Positions 46,224-55,069 are shown, numbered from the stretch's first letter. The stretch: DNA of 64,000 bases from an uncultured Lachnospiraceae bacterium (GCA_947564735.1 CANOEC010000015.1:1-64000); one strand, 5' to 3'. Notes: a model not told the origin generated them from the sequence alone. Made by a program: numbers and translations.

Positions 46224-47525
46224 CTAATTATACTTTCTGAACACCGGTTTAATCACATTGCCCATAATAAACTGATTTACATCGCCATTTAAAGCATCGC
46301 TATATATTTTCATTGCCTTTCTGGCTGCATCCAGCGTTAAATCAATTTCCTTTTGAGTATGTTCATATGCAACTGATATATATGGCATGAGTATTCCCTG
46401 TCTGACCATTTCCTGACAAAACACCGTCCGATGTTCAAATGATGCGTTGCCATCCTTGCCGCAGATTACCATATTGGGGGAACAAGCTGCACCTTGCATG
46501 TAGAAATAATCCTGCAGCGAAAACTCCTTCGCAATTTCGTTGAATCCTTCCACAAGCTGCGTTCCCATTTCCCAAATATGTTTTGTCACATTTAATTCCT
46601 TATATACATCTATTGTTTCAATAAATGCACCCAGACCACTCATCTCGGCGCCATGTGTTGTAGATACGAGAAAAACCCGCTCCTTACCCGGCGTCAGTCC
46701 CCCCATATCCATAATTTCACGTTTACCTCCCAGCGCTGCAACAGAAAAACCATTTGCCATACCTTTGCCAAAAGTAACTAAATCCGGCTCTACCCCATAA
46801 TATTTGCATGCTCCCTGCAAATCCCAGCGAAATCCGGTTATCATTTCATCAAGAATATACACAACGCCATATTCCGTACATAATTTTCTTACCTCCTGCA
46901 GAAAATTATCAACCGGTTCCTCCGTATCACAAGGCTCCATAATCAGTGCGGCAATTTCACCTTTGTACTTTTCAAACAAGTTCTTTACAGAATGAATATC
47001 ATTAAAACTAAACTGCAATGTTAAATCCTGAATTTCCTGTGGTATACCTGCATTCATAACTGTGTCTCCAATAAACCAGTCATCATAAGAGAAAAAGGAA
47101 TGCTCTTTACAGCGCGCCACATACTTTCTGCCCGTATAGGCTCTCGCCAATTTTACCGCCGCTGAAGTCACTGTGGAACCATTTTTGGCGAATTTTACCA
47201 TATCAACCCACGGGAACAAATTACACATCAATTCTGCTGCATCAACTTCAATCTTCGATGCTTTGCTTGCCGTATTGCCATTATGTATCTGCCTGATTGC
47301 TGCATCTGAAATCCTGTCATAGTCATATCCGATCGTAACCGACCTGCATGCCATTGCATAATCAATATATTGATTACCGTCCACATCCCACGTATAAACA
47401 CCCTTGCTGCGCTCCATAACTCTGGGTGCATTTTCGGGGAATACCTCATCCGTTCTACTATACGTGTGCGCTCCCGCCGGAATGAATGCATGTGCTTTTT
47501 GTCCGTATTGTTCATTCTTTGTCAT
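46224..47525 (-). CDS. Class III aminotransferase (glutamate-1-semialdehyde mutase-like)
   Basis: A 433-residue PLP enzyme of the class III fold, similar to glutamate-1-semialdehyde 2,1-aminomutase but placed in a sugar operon. FAKNGSTVTSAAVKLAR binds the cofactor phosphate, ILDEMITGFRWD holds the PLP aspartate, and the Schiff-base lysine lies in TFGKGMANGFS (about residue 254). The start at 47525 is chosen because AAGGAG precedes it with good spacing; the longer reading lacks a ribosome site. Between the Gfo/Idh oxidoreductase and neuA, it probably aminates a keto-sugar. Tetrapyrrole synthesis is unlikely as no hem genes are near. Confidence 0.85.
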   Translation of the reverse strand: MTKNEQYGQKAHAFIPAGAHTYSRTDEVFPENAPRVMERSKGVYTWDVDGNQYIDYAMACRSVTIGYDYDRISDAAIRQIHNGNTASKASKIEVDAAELMCNLFPWVDMVKFAKNGSTVTSAAVKLARAYTGRKYVARCKEHSFFSYDDWFIGDTVMNAGIPQEIQDLTLQFSFNDIHSVKNLFEKYKGEIAALIMEPCDTEEPVDNFLQEVRKLCTEYGVVYILDEMITGFRWDLQGACKYYGVEPDLVTFGKGMANGFSVAALGGKREIMDMGGLTPGKERVFLVSTTHGAEMSGLGAFIETIDVYKELNVTKHIWEMGTQLVEGFNEIAKEFSLQDYFYMQGAACSPNMVICGKDGNASFEHRTVFCQEMVRQGILMPYISVAYEHTQKEIDLTLDAARKAMKIYSDALNGDVNQFIMGNVIKPVFRKYN

Positions 47526-47554
47526 GTCTTTCTGCTCCTTCTTTAATTTCATTT

Positions 47555-48520
47555 TTACTTTTCAATCTCATCAATAATTCTCAGAATCTCTTTATCTTTC
47601 TCAAAATCATATAACGGTTTCCTGCCGCCAATCACATCAAAAAAACCTTCTATTTCTTTTGCATAGGCGTATTCATTAATAAAGTCTCCATATTTCTCTT
47701 CATGCAGGTACTGTCCAGCCTGTATTTTTTTTAGTTCATTGGAAATAAGATTCTTTTCATATAGTGTATCCGGCGTTCCATTCCATTTCATGTACAAATC
47801 CTCATTAAAAACTTCCAGCCGGCGGACAGCCTGTCTGCTTACCACGTCAACCACCAGACTTCCTATATTTCCATTTGCATGTTCGATCTGAATGAGATAG
47901 GTATCTGGAAAGTCTATACGCAGACTTGTGATTTTTCTTTTTATTACATGTACCTGCTCTATCTTCCCAAACGTATTCTGTATCCACGGTAATTCAATCG
48001 CCAGAAGTTCTCTGCATCCGTTTGTAAGTTTACTGCTGATAAAAAAATCATTTAGGTTGTCCCACGGATGCCAGTCAGGCAAGTATTGTCCTACATGATA
48101 CTGGTAAATACATTTTGTCCCGCTCTGCTTTACCTTTTGATCAATTATCTGAATTTCAGCTCTATATAACGGTGTAGATGAAAGAAAGAGAACTTTGCCA
48201 CGTTCCCCGGCTGCTTTCATATTCTCGTCATAAAAATCGCTAATCAAATTAATCTCCGTGAAAACATGCATATCACGCTCAAGACACTCTTTTATGATTC
48301 CGGCATGGAATTGCGGAGAGGTGCAGACAAATGCACAGTCCTGTTTCTCCTCCATATCGTTTAACGAGGAATAAACTTTTATATGATACTTGTCAGCAAC
48401 GTCTTTTGCTCTTTCCAAGTTACTTTCAACACCCGTAATAAGCATATCTGCATAATAATCCCGCAGCAGTCTTATTCTTCTTTTTCCCATAGAGCCAAGC
48501 CCTATAACACAAATATTCAT
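47555..48520 (-). CDS. Gfo/Idh/MocA oxidoreductase in nonulosonate operon
   Basis: A 321-residue NAD(P)-dependent oxidoreductase. The Rossmann motif VIGLGSMGKRRIRLL is at residues 4-18. The usual EKP motif is replaced by TEINLISD near residue 88, and the C-terminal half has a GCRELLAIELPWIQ segment where the family normally places its catalytic histidine. These changes mark a divergent branch. Its position before the class III aminotransferase suggests that it oxidises a hydroxyl to a ketone for transamination. A reductive role is the alternative. It is 39 bases after the synthase gene. Confidence 0.72.
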   Translation of the reverse strand: MNICVIGLGSMGKRRIRLLRDYYADMLITGVESNLERAKDVADKYHIKVYSSLNDMEEKQDCAFVCTSPQFHAGIIKECLERDMHVFTEINLISDFYDENMKAAGERGKVLFLSSTPLYRAEIQIIDQKVKQSGTKCIYQYHVGQYLPDWHPWDNLNDFFISSKLTNGCRELLAIELPWIQNTFGKIEQVHVIKRKITSLRIDFPDTYLIQIEHANGNIGSLVVDVVSRQAVRRLEVFNEDLYMKWNGTPDTLYEKNLISNELKKIQAGQYLHEEKYGDFINEYAYAKEIEGFFDVIGGRKPLYDFEKDKEILRIIDEIEK

Positions 48521-48559
48521 AACATAACCTCTTCACTTCTCCAAACCAAAATAATCATC

Positions 48560-49561
48560 TTATATCCGTATAATCCGTTCATCTTTTTGATAGTCTCTAT
48601 CCGCTGCTGTTCCAATCACCTCGTTCCATCGCATAGGGGAAACCCCGTCTCCCGGTCTCTTGGTGGTCAGATTGTCTTCCGTAAATAGCTCACCTATGCG
48701 GATACTTTCCTTCGCCACAATACTTTTACGTGCCACATCCCGATTTTTCATTTCCGAAGGCGTTGGCTGTTTAATATCACTTCCCAATGCAATGGATATG
48801 TTACGGACTGCACTCACCATCATCTTCAGTTCTGCCGGTTCCAGACTTGCCTTGTGATCCGGTCCTTCCATATTCCGATTCAGCGTAAAATGCTTCTCAA
48901 TGACAACAGCCCCTAATGCCACTGCTGCTATCGGCACTTCAATCCCTGTCGTATGATCCGAATATCCGACCGGCACACCCAATTCCTTTTGTATCTGCAT
49001 CATTGCCCGTAAATTCACGTCACAATAAGGTGTGGGATACTCCGTATTACAATGAAGCACTGTGATATCTTTGCAGCCATTATCCCGTAATATTGTTACA
49101 GCATCACGAACCTCATTAAGATAACTCATTCCTGAAGAAAGGATGACCCTTTTTCCTGTTTTCCCTACCTTTTCCAAATACGGATAGTTGGTAATTTCAC
49201 CAGAAGGTATCTTTATCAGCTCAATCCCGCATTCTACAAGATAATTCAGGCTTTCTATGTCAAACGGCGTTGACAGAAACATTATCTTCTTAGATTTGCA
49301 ATATTCGATTAGCTGTTGATGCATATCGTAAGTAAGCTCCAGCCTCTTCAACATCTCAAACTGAGACTCTTCTTTTGCTGTCGTTTTCATCTGATATTCT
49401 GCTTTTCCTGCATCCTTACATACAAGGTTTTCCGCACGGAAGGTTTGAAATTTTACTGCATCAGCGCCTGCCAATACTGCTGCATCTACTAATTTCTTCG
49501 CTATTTCTATATCACCATTATGATTCACGCCCGCTTCGGCAATGACAAACACTTCACTCAT
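48560..49561 (-). CDS. neuB: Nonulosonic acid synthase, NeuB-like
   Basis: A 333-residue synthase that condenses phosphoenolpyruvate with a ManNAc-type aldose. The N-terminal TIM barrel shows FVIAEAGVNHNGD, GADAVKFQTF, LSTPFD, IPSGEITNYP, VILSSGM and GYSDHT. The C-terminal SAF domain begins at RKSIVAKESIRIG and includes TKRPGDGVSPM. These are diagnostic for NeuB/LegI/PseI. It overlaps the preceding formyltransferase by 8 bases. Distinguishing sialic- from legionaminic-acid synthase requires alignment; the locus context (LegB, PtmE) favours a legionaminic-like product. Confidence 0.93.
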   Translation of the reverse strand: MSEVFVIAEAGVNHNGDIEIAKKLVDAAVLAGADAVKFQTFRAENLVCKDAGKAEYQMKTTAKEESQFEMLKRLELTYDMHQQLIEYCKSKKIMFLSTPFDIESLNYLVECGIELIKIPSGEITNYPYLEKVGKTGKRVILSSGMSYLNEVRDAVTILRDNGCKDITVLHCNTEYPTPYCDVNLRAMMQIQKELGVPVGYSDHTTGIEVPIAAVALGAVVIEKHFTLNRNMEGPDHKASLEPAELKMMVSAVRNISIALGSDIKQPTPSEMKNRDVARKSIVAKESIRIGELFTEDNLTTKRPGDGVSPMRWNEVIGTAADRDYQKDERIIRI

Positions 49562-50447
49562 GATTTTCCAGTCTATCCCCTATTTTTACTTTACCATTAT
49601 AAGTATACTCCGTAATCTCCAATATTGTATCCCCTGTTTTTATCAACAGTCCCTCTTTCGTCCTGCCAACCACCTGACCTACCGTATTCTTATATGCACG
49701 TGCCCCGGGAACCATCCTTGCCTTGTTTATCATTATCTTGTTCCCTCTAATCCATGATGTTGCCTGCGGACCCGGTATACAGAGCGCCCGGACAAAGTTA
49801 AAAATTTCTCTGCTCGTCTGTGTCCAATCAATGATTTCATCACCTTGAACCCGCATACCGCAATACATGCCTACCGGATCAATATCGTTTTGCTTCATCG
49901 GGATTACATTTTCCTTTTGAATCAATTTAATAGCCCGATAAAGAATCTCAGCGCACGCTTCATAAGCCGTTTGTAACAATGTACCATAATCATCATCATC
50001 CGTAATAGGGTATGTCTCCTGCAAAATAATATCCCCGGTGTCAATTCCCTCATCCATATAGTGCACCGTTATTCCAAATTCTTTCTCATCATTAATCAGC
50101 GCCCAATTCAATATATTTCTTCCTCTGTAAAATGGAAGTTTGCCGGCATGACAATTAATCGTCTTGTATTTTGGAAGGTTTATCATTTCATTTTTGAAAA
50201 TCTGGTTGAATGACATGGAAACAAATAAATCAGCTTCATACTTTTCTATTCTGCTCATAAACTCGCTTGAATTAATTTTCTCGCTCAACTCGACGGGTAT
50301 CTGGTTTTCTTCTGCTAACTTTATTAAAGTTTCATCCTTTTTATCATATCTTACGGTTACAAATACAATCTCTAAAGAATCGTCAGAAATAATCTTCTTA
50401 AATGCATTATGTCCCCATGGTCCATCAGCAAAATATCCTATTTTCAT
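49554..50447 (-). CDS. Sugar N-formyltransferase-like protein
   Basis: A 297-residue formyltransferase-fold protein related to methionyl-tRNA and sugar N-formyltransferases (ArnA N-terminal, WlaRD, VioF class), which transfer a formyl group from N10-formyl-tetrahydrofolate to an amine. The catalytic triad is visible as N and H in TINCHAGKLPFYRGR and D in VHYMDEGIDTGDII. A C-terminal domain after residue 205 resembles the OB-like Fmt tail. The ATG at 50447 is chosen because AAAGGG precedes it and the longer reading starts at GTG. It is the first gene after the promoter at 50499-50527 and overlaps neuB by 8 bases. Confidence 0.85.
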   Translation of the reverse strand: MKIGYFADGPWGHNAFKKIISDDSLEIVFVTVRYDKKDETLIKLAEENQIPVELSEKINSSEFMSRIEKYEADLFVSMSFNQIFKNEMINLPKYKTINCHAGKLPFYRGRNILNWALINDEKEFGITVHYMDEGIDTGDIILQETYPITDDDDYGTLLQTAYEACAEILYRAIKLIQKENVIPMKQNDIDPVGMYCGMRVQGDEIIDWTQTSREIFNFVRALCIPGPQATSWIRGNKIMINKARMVPGARAYKNTVGQVVGRTKEGLLIKTGDTILEITEYTYNGKVKIGDRLENHE

Positions 50448-50498
50448 GCAACACACCCTTTCTCATCTGCACGCTTTTTCCTTACATTATCTAGTCAT

Positions 50499-50527
50499 AT
50501 TATATAAGTGCATACTACACTTAGCAA
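50499..50527 (-). promoter_or_regulatory. Sigma-A type promoter of the nonulosonate operon
   Basis: On the coding strand TTGCTA (50527-50522), a 17-base spacer and a perfect TATAAT (50504-50499). The start site would lie near 50492, about 45 bases before the formyltransferase start codon. The 90-base gap that contains it is one of the few in the locus. Confidence 0.72.
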
Positions 50528-50537
50528 GATTATCTTC

Positions 50538-51482
50538 CTAATTCTTTTTCTTGTCCATATGCATTCTCCCCCATTTTTTCACCAAAAAATCTCCCATCCC
50601 CCGCAGCAGCGCCCTGCACATCGCCCGCTTACCCTGCAAAAACCAGATGAGCAGCCACGCAAGCCGGTTGCAGATAAAATAAAGGAGAAACAGCCAAAAC
50701 TGTCCTCTGCTTCCAAAGCTTCCCTTCCCGCGCATATGCAGGCTGTTACATAACAGCCAGTTTCTCGTGATATAATAAGCATTCGCCGGCTTTTCATTGC
50801 CTCCGGTAGAACCGTTGACCTTATGGCAGACCACCGCTTTCGCGCAGTAATAGATGTGGGTCTGCTTCTCCCATGCCCGCATACTGTACTCTACATCTTC
50901 ATAATAGAGGAAAAAGCGCTCATCCAGAAGTCCGACCTTCTCCACAATCCGCCTCGACAACAAAATGGCACAGCCATTCGCAAACAGACACCTGCCGCTC
51001 CGATTGAACTGTCCGCTGTCCGTCTGATTCAGTCCACTATGGATTGTCTTTTTAAGAATGGGGGAAAATGTCCCTCCGGCACACCAGATAACATCCCGTC
51101 TGTCGGCATACAGAACCTTCGGCACCACAATGGCGCCTGTCTCTTCGCCGCAGCGCATCATCTGCTCTATGGCGTCCGGCGCTATCTCCGTGTCATTGTT
51201 CAGAAGAAGATAATACTCGGTGCCCTGCTCCATCGCATAGCGGATTCCCTCATTATTTGCCTTGGAAAACCCGTAATTGTCATCAAGCGCAAGGATATGC
51301 ACCTGTCCATGCTCTCCCCACGTTTCCCGCAGCGCCTCCAAGGAGCCGTCCGTTGAAGCATTATCGACCACCACGATCTGGATCTGCTCCCGTATGGTGC
51401 TGCCAAGAATGGAGGCAATACATGCATCGTTATATTTTTTCCCGTTATAATTGACCAAAATGACACTGATTTGTTTTTTCAT
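50538..51482 (-). CDS. GT2 glycosyltransferase, WbbL/rhamnosyltransferase-like
   Basis: A 314-residue GT-A enzyme: VILVNYNGKKYNDACI, VVDNASTDGSLEAL and LLLNNDTEIAPDAIEQM (NND type metal site near residue 97) followed by FFLYYEDVEYSMRAW with the catalytic acidic residue near residue 193. These features belong to the WbbL-like rhamnosyltransferase branch. A hydrophobic patch near residues 260-285 suggests membrane association. It overlaps the Rmd-like gene by 4 bases, which would fit a D-rhamnose donor, but GT2 donors are not predictable with confidence. Confidence 0.8.
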   Translation of the reverse strand: MKKQISVILVNYNGKKYNDACIASILGSTIREQIQIVVVDNASTDGSLEALRETWGEHGQVHILALDDNYGFSKANNEGIRYAMEQGTEYYLLLNNDTEIAPDAIEQMMRCGEETGAIVVPKVLYADRRDVIWCAGGTFSPILKKTIHSGLNQTDSGQFNRSGRCLFANGCAILLSRRIVEKVGLLDERFFLYYEDVEYSMRAWEKQTHIYYCAKAVVCHKVNGSTGGNEKPANAYYITRNWLLCNSLHMRGKGSFGSRGQFWLFLLYFICNRLAWLLIWFLQGKRAMCRALLRGMGDFLVKKWGRMHMDKKKN

Positions 51483-52447
51483 GTGTTCCTTTCGTAGTAC
51501 GCAATCATATCCTTAAGTGTCACCTCCAGCGGTATGACAGGATTCCACCCGATGTCCGCACTGATTTTCTCATGGGAGCCGACAATGATACGATTGTCAT
51601 TTAACCGCACATAGTCCGGATTAACCACCGTGTCAATCTTTACCCCCACCATACCGGCAATCTTCTCCACGATATCCGACAGCCTGATACCGGTTCCGGA
51701 ACAAATATTATATAGTTCCCCCGATTTCCCATGCAGCAGCAGATGATAGTAAGCTCTCACCACATCCCGTACATCCACGAAATCGCGGACAATTGACAAA
51801 TCGCCCGTCTCAATCGTCCCCTGTGACTGTCCTTTTTGCTTAATCGCCAGTATCCTTGAGATAAAGCCCGGTATGACAAAGCGTATATCCTGCCACGGTC
51901 CGATATGGTTAAAAGAACGTGTCATAACGATATCCACACCATAACTGTCCGCATAGATGCGGGAGAGCATCTCCTGCGCCACACGGGCAACCGCATAGGG
52001 GCTGACGGGCAGCAAATGATTGTCCTCATGAAGCGGCAAATCCGCCTCCGTTACATTTCCATACTCTTCCGAGGAGCCTACCGACAAAATCCTGCATTTC
52101 AAATGCAATTCCTGTACAGCCTCTATAATATTCAAGAAGATATTCGTGTTGTTCTGAAAACATTCTATCGGATGCTTCCAGCTATATGCCACGCTGCTGA
52201 AGGATGCAAGATGCACAATATAATCCGGTCCAAACTGTGCTAACAGATGCTTCACCGCATCCGTTTCTAACAGATCCACTCTATGATAAACCGTCTCAAT
52301 ATCAGGAAATGCCGCAAAGTCAAAGGCAGGCTGACTGATATCTATGCCGCATATTTCCACGTCACGGTCATTTTCCTGCAGATAGACAAGCAGGTGTCTG
52401 CTGACAAATCCGGAAAAACCTGTAATCAATATTTTTTTCTTACTCAT
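51479..52447 (-). CDS. NAD-dependent epimerase/dehydratase, Rmd-like
   Basis: A 322-residue extended short-chain dehydrogenase. GFSGFVSRHLLVYL is the Rossmann loop, SVGSSEEYG and YAVARVAQEML give the serine and Y-x3-K catalytic residues, and FNHIGPWQDIRFVIPGF is the substrate segment of the GDP-sugar branch. IVRDFVDVRDVVRAYYHLL and LYNICSG resemble Rmd (GDP-4-keto-6-deoxymannose reductase), which yields GDP-D-rhamnose. The ATG at 52447 is preferred over an upstream TTG. A GDP-mannose 4,6-dehydratase is not in the window. It is not an HldD-type heptose epimerase by motif. Confidence 0.72.
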   Translation of the reverse strand: MSKKKILITGFSGFVSRHLLVYLQENDRDVEICGIDISQPAFDFAAFPDIETVYHRVDLLETDAVKHLLAQFGPDYIVHLASFSSVAYSWKHPIECFQNNTNIFLNIIEAVQELHLKCRILSVGSSEEYGNVTEADLPLHEDNHLLPVSPYAVARVAQEMLSRIYADSYGVDIVMTRSFNHIGPWQDIRFVIPGFISRILAIKQKGQSQGTIETGDLSIVRDFVDVRDVVRAYYHLLLHGKSGELYNICSGTGIRLSDIVEKIAGMVGVKIDTVVNPDYVRLNDNRIIVGSHEKISADIGWNPVIPLEVTLKDMIAYYERNT

Positions 52448-52523
52448 CGTTATCCCATGCCTTTCCCGCCGTTTGAGAGTTTTCTGCTTCAAGTATTCTT
52501 TCTTGCCTTATCTGTCTGCACCA

Positions 52524-53642
52524 TTACAGATTCTTCTGCAAAAAATCCATATATTTTCCCGCAAGATAGGGTCTGCTGTAAATGGAGAAATCAAACTCGT
52601 CGTTCCTGTCAACGGGAGCTTCCATCATTTCTATCCATGCTTTCGTACTATAGGGATCCTCCACATAGTTTGCCTTGCCCTGTGTCACCTCAGGAATGCT
52701 GGTTCTGTTCGTCGTGATAACGACCGCGCCGAATGCCATCGCCTCCACCGGCGGCATCCCGAATCCCTCAAAAATACTCGGAAAGAGAAAAGCCCGGCAG
52801 TGCCGGTACAGCGTATTCCGCTCCTTCGTACTGATAAACCCCGTTAAGGTTACGATATCCTGCAGCTGATTTTCTTCAATCAGCTCTTTTACACTATCGC
52901 TGGCATTGCCTGAAATACCTGATACAAGAAGTCTCTGGGGCAGATTCGTATTCCCCTTTTTTAACACCGCCATCACCCGGATCAACGTCTCCAGATTCTT
53001 ATGCGGAATCATCTGCGCCACCGTATAGTAGTAGGCACCGTCCGCAATATGAAATTTCCGGCTAACTTCCTCGAAGGGTTCCGTTTCATCCAGATTCACC
53101 ATCGCCGGAATATTTAATACCTCTATTTTTTCTTCCTTCATCCGGTATCGTCTGACCAAGTCTGCCTTCACATAGTTAGTCGTCGCAATAATCTTCTTGG
53201 AAAATTTTGCGTCAAGCCGCCAGCAGAGATCGGAATAGGCAACTTCATGAAAGGGATGATACTGCGGATAATGTGCCGCCTGTAAATCGTGGATGGTATT
53301 GATATAAGTGATGCCGCCGTTAAAGAGCGGGCGGCAGTATACGGGTATAAAGCAGTGCCGCAGACCATTTTTTCGCAGCAGTCTGTTCTGGAAAAAAAAC
53401 TGCCATAAAATTCTGCCGGCAATATTGGCAGAAACAACATTCGCCTTCAACAGCGTAATTCTCTCATCTTTCGCATAATGCGCAAAAGTCTCCGCGTTAT
53501 CTTTGGAAACAAGCAGCGTAAACCGGAACGGTCTGTCCAGCTGCACAAAACCGTCTAAAAGGTTTCTGATATAAAATTCCGTTCCGCCCACCTTACCGGG
53601 TCTGAGCCATAATAAATCAATTGCAATGTTATTCATATGCAA
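52524..53642 (-). CDS. GT4 glycosyltransferase, mannosyl/rhamnosyl type
   Basis: A 372-residue GT-B enzyme with LLWLRPGKVGGTEFYIRNLL at the N-terminus, YINTIHDLQAAHYP in the acceptor region, YYTVAQMIPHKNLETLI in the nucleotide fold and FPSIFEGFGMPPVEAMAFGAVVI with full E-x7-E spacing. The pattern matches mannosyl- and rhamnosyltransferases acting with GDP-sugars, consistent with the Rmd-like gene next to it. It follows the acyltransferase gene by 22 bases. Linkage and acceptor are unknown. Confidence 0.87.
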   Translation of the reverse strand: MHMNNIAIDLLWLRPGKVGGTEFYIRNLLDGFVQLDRPFRFTLLVSKDNAETFAHYAKDERITLLKANVVSANIAGRILWQFFFQNRLLRKNGLRHCFIPVYCRPLFNGGITYINTIHDLQAAHYPQYHPFHEVAYSDLCWRLDAKFSKKIIATTNYVKADLVRRYRMKEEKIEVLNIPAMVNLDETEPFEEVSRKFHIADGAYYYTVAQMIPHKNLETLIRVMAVLKKGNTNLPQRLLVSGISGNASDSVKELIEENQLQDIVTLTGFISTKERNTLYRHCRAFLFPSIFEGFGMPPVEAMAFGAVVITTNRTSIPEVTQGKANYVEDPYSTKAWIEMMEAPVDRNDEFDFSIYSRPYLAGKYMDFLQKNL

Positions 53643-53664
53643 ACCATACCTTTCTTAGCCGCTA

Positions 53665-54702
53665 TTACCTGCCAAACAAAACGCTCCTCCACCATGAAGA
53701 AATTCCGATAACCTTTGCAGCCGCGATACACACCGCTGCCACGACACAGGCAAGTACAACCGCTAAAACTCCCACAATAAACACAGAGTCGATGCTATAA
53801 AAATATTGCTTATAATCCATCAAAAATCCATGCAAAACATAGATTGCCAGCGAATTTTCTCCACAGACACATACCGCCTTGTATATGCGGCTTCCTTCCG
53901 GCAAAAATCTGCTGTCATTCAATCTGCAACAGACTGCAATGACACAAAGCGACAAACCGATTCTGAGCGCCTGCGTCATCCAGCCTGTATCATAAAATGA
54001 AAAAAACGGAAACGCCAGCGCATAGGCGAATATCGCGCCCGCTGTCAGCCACTCGCTGTTTAGCATTCTTTGCAGCGCTTCATGCCGGACTATCAGAATC
54101 GCAAGGAAATACGGTATCGCATAGCTTAGCATATTGATCAGATAGGGCTGCCTTGTGAAGAATGCAAGTAACGCCGTCACAATTTCCAGACCGCCCAGAA
54201 TCAGGAAATCCGCAACAATCCCCTCGCCGCCCGTCTTTGTGCGAATCGCCCAGTACAAGGCGTGTATGATTTTTAAGCCAAACAACACCGGAAAGAACCA
54301 AAGTCCGTTCTTACCATATCCAAACAACTCCAAAAGCAGCGCCTGCACCGCTTTCCACACCTCGCCAAACTCATGCTGCACTACCGCCGCATGATACCAA
54401 GACGCCCCCTCTGAAACCGCCGCACTGATAATTATCCAGCTTAAGTACGGAAGCAGTAAGCCGCGCATTCTTTTAATTAACATCCGGCTCTCTGTGCCTC
54501 TATATTTTGTCCTGTACTGCTCTTCTATATAAGCGGAGACAAAGAATAGAAGGGGCATGTGAAAAGAATAGATGACATTGAAAAGTATATCCATACTCCG
54601 GATATCAGAAAGCGAATGACCGGCTACTACCGCGATAATGGCAATCCCTTTCAGAAAATCCATATATGCATTTCTCTTCCCCTCACACAGATTCTCTGTC
54701 AT
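53665..54702 (-). CDS. Acyltransferase family 3 membrane protein
   Basis: A 345-residue polytopic acyltransferase-3 protein, the family that O-acetylates or succinylates exported glycans. The N-terminal YMDFLKGIAIIAVVAGHS carries the conserved catalytic histidine, and about ten hydrophobic helices follow, with an ENSLAIYVLHGFLM segment near residue 285. The ATG at 54702 is chosen because GAGGAGAGG precedes it; it overlaps the DUF2304 gene by 20 bases. The acyl group and target sugar are not determinable. It is a different protein from the acyltransferase-3 half of the fusion at 25636. Confidence 0.85.
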   Translation of the reverse strand: MTENLCEGKRNAYMDFLKGIAIIAVVAGHSLSDIRSMDILFNVIYSFHMPLLFFVSAYIEEQYRTKYRGTESRMLIKRMRGLLLPYLSWIIISAAVSEGASWYHAAVVQHEFGEVWKAVQALLLELFGYGKNGLWFFPVLFGLKIIHALYWAIRTKTGGEGIVADFLILGGLEIVTALLAFFTRQPYLINMLSYAIPYFLAILIVRHEALQRMLNSEWLTAGAIFAYALAFPFFSFYDTGWMTQALRIGLSLCVIAVCCRLNDSRFLPEGSRIYKAVCVCGENSLAIYVLHGFLMDYKQYFYSIDSVFIVGVLAVVLACVVAAVCIAAAKVIGISSWWRSVLFGR

Positions 54703-55069
54703 CCGTCCTCTCCTCTGTATCATGCTCCAATTCTCTGATTCTCTTCTCCATCATGCTGAGCTCCTGAACCAGAATCCTGATTTTAAGCTGCTGCCTTGAG
54801 ACAATGGAGGTAAGCGTCATCAGAATCATCATAATGAACGCGATGCACAAAATATACAAACCGTTCATGTTGCTCTCGATGCCGAGCTGTCCCACGAACC
54901 ATACTAACAGCTCCGGAAAATAAATCATGATACCCATGATAACACCGGCTACGAGCCATATCAAGGTATACTTTAGTTCCAGCATTTTCTTCTTCAGATA
55001 ATAAAGAATAATGATAAAATAGCAGATGACGGCTATGGAAAGCGTAACCTGCAGGGTATGTGGAATCAT
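54683..55069 (-). CDS. DUF2304 membrane protein
   Basis: A 128-residue small membrane protein with three hydrophobic segments (about residues 5-23, 33-52 and 68-92), then a charged coiled-coil-like tail rich in R, E and Q. DUF2304 proteins are regularly encoded next to a GT2 polyprenyl-phosphate glycosyltransferase, as here, with a 4-base overlap. They are thought to work with it at the membrane, perhaps as a lipid-sugar flipping partner similar to GtrA, but the function is not established. Confidence 0.85.
   Translation of the reverse strand: MIPHTLQVTLSIAVICYFIIILYYLKKKMLELKYTLIWLVAGVIMGIMIYFPELLVWFVGQLGIESNMNGLYILCIAFIMMILMTLTSIVSRQQLKIRILVQELSMMEKRIRELEHDTEERTDDRESV

Noticed and set aside
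46224-47525. Tetrapyrrole HemL (glutamate-1-semialdehyde mutase)
   Set aside because: There are no other hem genes nearby, and it is embedded between nonulosonate genes with tight spacing.
51479-52447. Epimerase as the missing HldD
   Set aside because: Its substrate and C-terminal motifs match the GDP-sugar reductase/dehydratase branch (Rmd-like).
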